Assembly (NCBI RefSeq): GCF_000729995.1
Contig: NZ_JNFG01000008.1
Span: 167,141 to 231,140, forward strand
DNA from: Caballeronia sordidicola
GTDB lineage: Bacteria > Pseudomonadota > Gammaproteobacteria > Burkholderiales > Burkholderiaceae
Direction of reading: 5' to 3'
Length of the DNA: 64,000 nt
The position numbers and the translations under genes were made by a program. Every line of letters begins with the position of its first letter. Positions within the stretch are counted from its first letter, which is position 1. The notes beneath the pieces are model-generated. The model saw only the letters and a program-made list of their open reading frames with translations. It searched no databases and was not told where the DNA came from. Of the stretch, positions 58,908 to 64,000 are shown piece by piece.

Positions 58908-61507
58908 GGCTTATCCATCCAGTAGAAGTACTTGCACTCGGGGAAATGAGTACAACCGGCATATGGGCGGTTACTCGCGCGCGCGGAGCGGAGTGTGAGC
59001 GTGCCTTTCTGGCAACCCGGACACGTTGATCCGATAGGTCCACCGGTTACTTTCGCCGGCGTCGACGATGCGGGTTTTTCCGCGACGGCGACGGTTCCGG
59101 ACTTCGCCAACGTCTCGGTGGCTCCTGTCGGAGGTTTTGGCCGAGCCGGCGGCAAGGTCAGCCGTTCGACCTCAGAACGGGTTGCTTTTCCCGCGACGTC
59201 GGCCGTTCTGACGCCCGGCTTGCCGTTATCGTCGGGCAACGTCGCCTTGCACATCGGGTAGGCCGTACAACCCCAGAAGGGGCCGTTTGCGCCTTTTCGT
59301 TGCATGAGCGCTTTGCCGCACTTTGGGCACGGAAATGTGACCCCCTTCGCTGCCGCGGTCACTTTCCCCAGTGCCTCACGGGATGTCCGTGCCTCGCCCG
59401 GCCGCCCGTCAGCATCCGGAAGAGTCGTCTTGCACTTGGGGTAACCGCTGCAGCCCCAGAAAGCCCCATTCTGGGTTGTGCGCCTGATCATGGGCTTGCG
59501 GCAAGTCGGACAAGCGAAGGTCTCGCCGGTTGGTGAAGTCGAAGTAGGCGCGGCCTGCTGCGCGCCGGGTTTGCCATCGACGTCCTGACGGGTTGCCGAA
59601 CACGCTGGGAAGCCTGTGCATCCCCAGAAATGGCCCCTGTTTCCCTTTGCCTCGCGCCGCATCATCGGCTTGCCGCATGCTTCACACGTTGCGGCGGGCG
59701 GTACCTGTAGACTACGGTTAACGATATCGACCGTCAGGCGTTTGATTCCATCGAGAAATTCCGACCCCTTCGCCTGCCCCTCCTCGATACGCTTCAGGTG
59801 CGCCTCCCAATCTCCCGTGAGCTCTGGCGAAAGCAGCACTTTGGCATCAAGCCGTGTGAGCAGCGCCTTCAGCTCGAAGGCCTTTGCTGTGGGAACGAGG
59901 TTGCGCTGCTCTCTCGTCATGTACTGCTCCTCGAGCAGTTTCTCGATCGTCGCCGCACGCGTGGCCGGAGTGCCCAGCCCTTTCTTGGCCATCGCTTCGC
60001 GCAGCGCATCGTCAGCTACGTCCTTTCCTGCATGCTCCATGGCGGAGAGTAGCGTTGCCTCGTTGAACCGAGGTGGCGCCTTTGTTTCTCCCTTGCTGAT
60101 TTTCATGGACTCGGTCTTGCCTCGCTCACCTGCGCCCAGTGCTGGTAGCTTGGCCTCCGCGTCGCCGTCGGTACCCTTCTTGGCCTTCTTCGCAGGGGCG
60201 TCCCCATACACGGCTTGCCATCCCTGTGCGACAAGCACTTTGCCGCGTGCGACGAATCGGTCATCGCCAATCCACGCTGTACGCAGCGTCACTGCGAATT
60301 CCGCATCTGGATGAAAGACGGCGAGCAGTCGCCTTGCAACCAGATCGTAGATTTTCGCCTCGTCTGCCGACAAACCCTGTGGATTGGATCCAGTGGGAAC
60401 GATGGCAAAGTGGTCGGAGATCTTGCTGTTATCAAAGACCTTTTTTGTCGGCCTGATCCACCCGTTATCGAGCACCCGTCGCGCAGCTTCTGCATATCCT
60501 TGCGTCGCAAGGGCCTCAACGGTCCGGGTTACGGTCGGCACATAGTCTTCCGGTAACGCCTGCGAATCCGTGCGAGGATAGGTCAGAACCTTGTGGGTCT
60601 GATAGAGGGCCTGCGCGATCTTCAGCGTGTTGTTTGCAGAGAGGCCAAAACGTTGGTTCGCTTCGCGTTGCAACGTTGTCAGGTCGAAGAGCACGGGTGC
60701 GCCCGAGCGGCTTGGCGTTGTGTGTTCTTCGATTCGATCCGGATTGCGTCCGGTGCAGCGGGAGAGAATCGCGTCCGCCTTTCCCCGTTCCCACAACCTC
60801 TCTGCCGGCGCGCCAGGCTTAACCAATTCTGCAGGGCAGTGCCACGTTGCGTCATACGCTCCGGCCGCAAGCGTGAAACGCGCCCGAACCTCGAAGTATT
60901 CTTGTGCCACAAAAGCGCGGATCGCTTCTTCACGCGCCACGACGATCATGAGGGTCGGCGTCTGAACCCTGCCAGCAGTGGTTTGCTCGCCGCGTATACG
61001 CGAACAACTGCGGGTGACATTGATCCCAACGATCCAGTCGCTCTCATTGCGCTTTCGGGCAGCGTCGGCGAGTGGCCGCATCTGCGCGTCACTGCGCAGG
61101 TTTTTGCTGGCCTGGAGAATAGCTCCAGGCGTCATTGACTGAAGCCACATCCGCTTTAGCGTTTTGGATGTGCGAGCGTATTCCACAATCAGCCGGAATA
61201 TCTCCTCTCCTTCGCGACCAGCGTCACACGCATTGATCACCGTGTCGACATCCGGTCGCTTCATCAGCGTAATCAGCTTGTTCAACTGGTTCTGCGCCTT
61301 ATCCCGGACCTCGAACGCAAAGCGTTCCGGAATGACCGGGAGCAGGCTCGCAATTTCGGGTGGCGCAGTCAGCCCCAGAAGGTGCCCGACCGCATTGGAG
61401 ATCACCAGGGAGTCGTTTTCCCAATGGTCCCCGACAACCCGTACATTGAGCGCCTTGGCGATGTCCTTCGCGACCGACGGCTTCTCCGCGATGATCAGGG
61501 ATTTCAT
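58904..61507 (-). CDS. topB: DNA topoisomerase III with four C-terminal zinc ribbons
   Basis: 867 residues. TOPRIM domain: LIIAEKPSVAKDIAKAL (Glu8) and NACDAGREGEEIFRL (Asp95, Glu99). Active-site Tyr310 lies in VLTYPRTDSQALPEDY. The C-terminus has four zinc ribbons (CEACGKP...CTGFPAC; CPTCRKP...CSGYPKC; CPKCGKA...CTAYPMC; CPGCQKG...CTHFPEC), one to three more than in chromosomal TopB. It is a type IA enzyme that decatenates and relaxes DNA during transfer or partition; plasmid and ICE copies (TraE-type) are often next to relaxase genes, as here. It is preceded by the OB-fold gene (3 bases) and overlaps the MobH-like gene by 4. Confidence 0.95.
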   Translation of the reverse strand: MKSLIIAEKPSVAKDIAKALNVRVVGDHWENDSLVISNAVGHLLGLTAPPEIASLLPVIPERFAFEVRDKAQNQLNKLITLMKRPDVDTVINACDAGREGEEIFRLIVEYARTSKTLKRMWLQSMTPGAILQASKNLRSDAQMRPLADAARKRNESDWIVGINVTRSCSRIRGEQTTAGRVQTPTLMIVVAREEAIRAFVAQEYFEVRARFTLAAGAYDATWHCPAELVKPGAPAERLWERGKADAILSRCTGRNPDRIEEHTTPSRSGAPVLFDLTTLQREANQRFGLSANNTLKIAQALYQTHKVLTYPRTDSQALPEDYVPTVTRTVEALATQGYAEAARRVLDNGWIRPTKKVFDNSKISDHFAIVPTGSNPQGLSADEAKIYDLVARRLLAVFHPDAEFAVTLRTAWIGDDRFVARGKVLVAQGWQAVYGDAPAKKAKKGTDGDAEAKLPALGAGERGKTESMKISKGETKAPPRFNEATLLSAMEHAGKDVADDALREAMAKKGLGTPATRAATIEKLLEEQYMTREQRNLVPTAKAFELKALLTRLDAKVLLSPELTGDWEAHLKRIEEGQAKGSEFLDGIKRLTVDIVNRSLQVPPAATCEACGKPMMRREAKGNRGHFWGCTGFPACSATRQDVDGKPGAQQAAPTSTSPTGETFACPTCRKPMIRRTTQNGAFWGCSGYPKCKTTLPDADGRPGEARTSREALGKVTAAAKGVTFPCPKCGKALMQRKGANGPFWGCTAYPMCKATLPDDNGKPGVRTADVAGKATRSEVERLTLPPARPKPPTGATETLAKSGTVAVAEKPASSTPAKVTGGPIGSTCPGCQKGTLTLRSARASNRPYAGCTHFPECKYFYWMDKP

Positions 61508-61510
61508 GGC

Positions 61511-62557
61511 TTACTCCCCAAGAATCATCTTCCGGTCTTCTGGATTATCACGGCACATTTGCTGGTGTTCTGCGGAAAGGGTCGCCCACAGAGGATGGCT
61601 TTCGAGGTCTAGCGTCGCTACGTCAACTTCGCGTGTTGCTGGCGTCACTCCAGTGGTCGTTGACGCTTCTGACGCAGTGGAAGTCGGCGCCGCGGGAGTT
61701 TGCTTCGCGGGGCGTCCTGCGCGCTTCGCACCGCGCTTGAAGCGCTGATGCATCTCGATCATCCAGGATGGGTATTTGTCTACGGGACCCCCGATATAAA
61801 CGATGTCGATCGCAGTCGGCAGTGATGGTTCCATGATCTGAATGAACGGAACGCGGCGCACCTTAGGCTTACCGTCGACCAGTTCACCTTCGATCTCGAC
61901 AGGCTTTACCCGGTATTTGCCCTCGGCATAGATCATGTCGCCGGGCTTGATGTACGAAGCAACTGTCTCGGCGAGCTTCCCATAGTATTTGACGGGAATC
62001 ACGTTTTCCTCCTCGGTGTCCTGTCGCAAAAGAATAGTACAGGCACCAGACTGCACGACCTCACCGCCCGGATCCACTTCCGTCTTGCGAACGCTGATGC
62101 CCACCACCATGCCTGCAATCTTCACCTGATTACACGCATTGCTCGCGCGGTAGCCGCTACCGTAGGGGCGGAAGTCTTTGTCCTCAGGCGCGCGTTCTGG
62201 AACGACCTTCTCAAACGCGCTTTTGTTCGGTAGCTCGAGGACGTTCGGCCGTTCAAACGAACGGGCGTACACGCGAAGGCCCGGCTCTCCGCTCTCTTCC
62301 TTGTGAGATTGAACCTGGCAGATCATCTTTACCGCCTCACGCACCTTGAACGGTCTCGGTAGCCGGATTCCGGGTGGCACCGTCACGGGAACGAGCAGAT
62401 TCAGGTTATTCGTCAGCTGAATCCAGATCGTTGCTCCCTCAATCGAATGAATGTGACCCGTGAGGTAGACAACGTTCTTGAAGCCCCGGTAGTACTGGTG
62501 TTTTGCAGGTACTGACCGCGCGGCAACAGACAGTAACGTGATGGACTTTTCGGTCAT
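61511..62557 (-). CDS. OB-fold (SSB-like) single-strand DNA binding protein, candidate
   Basis: 348 residues from ATG 62557 with GGAG upstream. Residues 22-70 (KNVVYLTGHIHSIEGATIWI) and residues 145-250 (NQVKIAGMVVGISVRKTEVD; VIPVKYYGKLAETVASYIKP; GDMIYAEGKYRVKP) resemble the SSB fold, where K/N-V-x-L-x-G, the (h)-V-x-(W/Y)-(Y/F)-G-K-LAE and G-x-x-(V/I)-Y-x-E-G elements are consensus. The C-terminal 80 residues are Ala/Thr-rich and lack the acidic DDDIPF tail of classical SSB. The gene heads the topB-TraI_2 operon, so it may coat transferred single strands. A broader name (plasmid DUF family) may apply. Confidence 0.7.
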   Translation of the reverse strand: MTEKSITLLSVAARSVPAKHQYYRGFKNVVYLTGHIHSIEGATIWIQLTNNLNLLVPVTVPPGIRLPRPFKVREAVKMICQVQSHKEESGEPGLRVYARSFERPNVLELPNKSAFEKVVPERAPEDKDFRPYGSGYRASNACNQVKIAGMVVGISVRKTEVDPGGEVVQSGACTILLRQDTEEENVIPVKYYGKLAETVASYIKPGDMIYAEGKYRVKPVEIEGELVDGKPKVRRVPFIQIMEPSLPTAIDIVYIGGPVDKYPSWMIEMHQRFKRGAKRAGRPAKQTPAAPTSTASEASTTTGVTPATREVDVATLDLESHPLWATLSAEHQQMCRDNPEDRKMILGE

Positions 62558-62706
62558 GGAAAGCTCCCATTTGAGGAACTCCCATCCTAGTTTAAAATCT
62601 CCGCAGGAAATAATTTTGGCCACGCTGCGAAAAATTTGCCGATGATTTCGGCATTTGGCCTGCTAGAGCCTACCAGGCGGAACCTGCAACAGATTTTAGA
62701 AAGCAA

Positions 62707-62735
62707 TTGTGAGATTTTCATAAATTGAGTATATA
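62707..62735 (+). promoter_or_regulatory. Sigma-70-type promoter of the XRE gene
   Basis: TTGTGA (-35, 62707-62712), a 17-base spacer and TATATA (-10, 62730-62735). The start codon of the XRE regulator is at 62795. The -10 box overlaps the first of two tandem repeats, suggesting repression. Confidence 0.7.
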
Positions 62736-62765
62736 AGTGGTCGACCTCATAAGTGATCGACCTCA
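62734..62765. repeat. Two tandem 16-bp operator-like repeats
   Basis: TAAGTGGTCGACCTCA (62734-62749) and TAAGTGATCGACCTCA (62750-62765), one mismatch, head to tail. The position over the -10 box and start point fits an operator for the regulator encoded next or for its neighbours. Confidence 0.85.
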
Positions 62766-62794
62766 ACTTTTACTTTCGTCCCTAGGACATAAAC

Positions 62795-63280
62795 ATGGAT
62801 CACCCCTACCTCGAGAAGCAGCGTCAACTTATCGTCCAGGTCAAGACGATGATGGCTCGCCATAACATTGATGCCCGAAGACTCTCGGAGATTCTTGGAC
62901 TGTCCTACTCGCACGTGGTAGGTATTCTTGCTGGAGACCGATGGCTGGGAGGAGGAGACAAAAGCAATGTAGAAAAGTTTGCCAAGTTCCTTGGAGTGCC
63001 AGTCCTGACAATCCTGGTCTGGTGCAATTACATCACTGCGCAAGACTGCGTGGTCTCTCACGGCGTAAAGGAATCTCTAGCCTTAGCGCTTAGAAAGCTG
63101 GAACTCGATCCGTCTGCAAACGTTCTTGTGCCCAGCCCTGATGACTGGAACGAAACACCCGAAAGCGTTCAATTGGCCTTCGTGATGATGTACGAACTGT
63201 ACGCGAAGCGGACTCTGCTCGAGCACGCACACATGGAGCTGCCGGAGACCGCTTTTAATAAACCGATCCCGAAGCCCTAA
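62795..63280 (+). CDS. XRE family transcriptional regulator
   Basis: 161 residues, ATG 62795 with AGGAC upstream. Residues 10-60 are an HTH_3-type domain: MMARHNIDARRLSEILGLSY, SHVVGILAGDRWLGGGDKSN, followed by VEKFAKFLGVPVLTILVWCN. The C-terminal 90 residues are helical with no recognised sensor (ESVQLAFVMMYELYAKRTLL). The gene is divergent from the ssDNA-binding/topB/TraI_2-like operon and its own start region carries tandem repeats, so it probably regulates itself and perhaps that operon, in the manner of plasmid or ICE control genes. Confidence 0.87.
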   Translation: MDHPYLEKQRQLIVQVKTMMARHNIDARRLSEILGLSYSHVVGILAGDRWLGGGDKSNVEKFAKFLGVPVLTILVWCNYITAQDCVVSHGVKESLALALRKLELDPSANVLVPSPDDWNETPESVQLAFVMMYELYAKRTLLEHAHMELPETAFNKPIPKP

Positions 63281-63538
63281 TAACTGCGTGTTCATTGCCC
63301 GTCGCGCGAAACCACGGCCGCCCGCTAGTCGTATGACCGAACACTAGAGGCGGCCCGCTGTATTCCGCAAACAGACACTAGACGGGGCGACCCGTTGCAA
63401 GACCGTTTCAGTGCCGGCCGCGCAGACGGCGCAGAGACAGAGGTCTGGCTGAATTCATCCCATCAGTTGATTGACAAGGTCTTTCATCCTGATTCGGGTC
63501 TGCTCTATCGCTCATACGTGTAAAAGCTGTGGATGTAA
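63281..63538. other. Intergenic region with two imperfect 33-34-bp direct repeats
   Basis: The core GCCCGCT recurs at 63320-63326 and 63353-63359 and ACACTAGA at 63341-63348 and 63375-63382, giving two similar units 33-34 bases apart. They could be iterons, a partition site or a regulator site. A promoter for the next gene should lie near 63480-63530. Confidence 0.55.
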
Positions 63539-63856
63539 ATGCTTCGAATTGAAAGCATTGCGTTCATGTCGCCAACACTGAAGCCGCCTTCTCCATCCCA
63601 GCCGACCAAGACACTACGGGAGCTGCTTGCCTACAACGTACGGGCTTGTCGCGTCGCAGCGGGTGTCTCACAGGAACAGCTTGGTTTCGCTGCAAACCTC
63701 GACCGCACATTTATCAGTCAGGTGGAGCGAGCTCGGATCAATGTCTCGATCGACAACATAGAGAAGATCGCAATCGCGCTGGACGTCGACGCGGCCACGC
63801 TGCTCCAGCGCCCTGAGGCCATTTCGCGAGCTCGCAAAGTGTCGGAACACGGTTAG
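63539..63856 (+). CDS. Small XRE family regulator
   Basis: 105 residues from ATG 63539; ATG 63566 is an alternative that removes nine residues. The HTH_3 domain covers residues 33-90: NVRACRVAAGVSQEQLGFAA, NLDRTFISQVERARINVSID, NIEKIAIALDVDAATLL. This is the standard phage/plasmid repressor layout with no other domain. It lies after repeat-containing DNA and is close to the first XRE gene, so the two may form a control pair. Confidence 0.88.
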   Translation: MLRIESIAFMSPTLKPPSPSQPTKTLRELLAYNVRACRVAAGVSQEQLGFAANLDRTFISQVERARINVSIDNIEKIAIALDVDAATLLQRPEAISRARKVSEHG

Positions 63857-64000
63857 TCGCAGTGTGCTATTGGACTGCGGCGTGCTCCAGAATGATGTGT
63901 CAGTATGGTTGCGTAGGCAACCAGTGCTCGCAGACGGTGACGAAGCGGGGAGCCATTGACAAGGGTGAGGTCGGAGGTGATGCTGACCGGAATTCGCACC
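63857..64000. other. Window end without recognised gene
   Basis: No coding frame with a motif is visible. The last 60 bases resemble nothing I can name; a gene or IS may start outside the window. Confidence 0.4.

Noticed and set aside
63940..64000. Possible insertion-sequence end at the window edge
   Set aside because: The last bases look vaguely like an IS terminus, but without a partner repeat or transposase it cannot be supported.
1..64000. CRISPR arrays, rRNA, tRNA and riboswitches
   Set aside because: I looked for regularly spaced repeats, cloverleaf-type sequences and known aptamer cores and saw none; a tRNA or covariance scan was not possible.

Overview
The window comes from a high-GC betaproteobacterium, most likely Burkholderiaceae (Burkholderia, Paraburkholderia, Caballeronia or a close relative). 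The clues are a Burkholderia-type general porin, the CoA-dependent catabolic gene style, the IS families present and the codon bias. No replication gene, rRNA or tRNA was recognised, so the sequence does not show whether this is a chromosome with an integrated element or a large plasmid.

Bases 1-4.5 kb hold the end of an acyl-CoA catabolic operon: etfB, etfA, a FAS1-like/MaoC-type hydratase, a CaiB/BaiF CoA-transferase and a CitE-like lyase. The last three fit activation, hydration and cleavage of a mesaconate-, itaconate- or citramalate-like C5 acid to pyruvate and acetyl-CoA. After 1.6 kb without a convincing gene, 6.1-16.5 kb carries an exported alpha/beta hydrolase, an M81 (MlrC-like) protein, an MFS transporter, an AraC regulator, a porin, an old-yellow-enzyme oxidoreductase, a polysaccharide-deacetylase-fold hydrolase and a quinone-oxidoreductase-like dehydrogenase. 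This looks like an uptake and breakdown locus for one unidentified compound. Two strong stem-loops separate convergent genes.

Bases 16.7-31.4 kb are accessory DNA: a SnoaL-like gene broken by an in-frame stop, an IS6-family transposase remnant, CcdA/CcdB, a frameshifted small gene, a two-repeat HTH-like protein, a transglutaminase-like protein beside an HNH-like protein, a stand-alone HEARH zincin, very small genes, a VapB/VapC-type pair, a tyrosine-recombinase-like C-terminus without catalytic residues, and a duplicated traH tail.

Bases 31.5-54.9 kb encode an F-type (MPF_F) conjugation machine. traF-traH lie on the minus strand. A plus-strand series follows: a transglycosylase, a GspE/PilB-like ATPase, two Tat-signal thioredoxin-fold proteins, a lipoprotein, traL-E-K-B-V-A, [group II intron + IS110], traC, trbI, an S26-like peptidase, a trbC-traW fusion, traU, a Gly-rich secreted protein and a Sel1-repeat protein. 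The L-E-K-B-V-A-C-peptidase-W-U order resembles SXT/R27-type systems. The intron starts 2 nt after the T-run of the traA terminator, has recognisable domains V and VI, and is itself split by an IS110-family element.

Bases 55-64 kb hold DNA-processing and control genes: a multi-domain DNA-binding protein, an HD-domain MobH/TraI_2-like protein overlapping topoisomerase III, an OB-fold (SSB-like) protein, and two XRE regulators. The first XRE gene is preceded by a promoter that overlaps two tandem 16-bp repeats.
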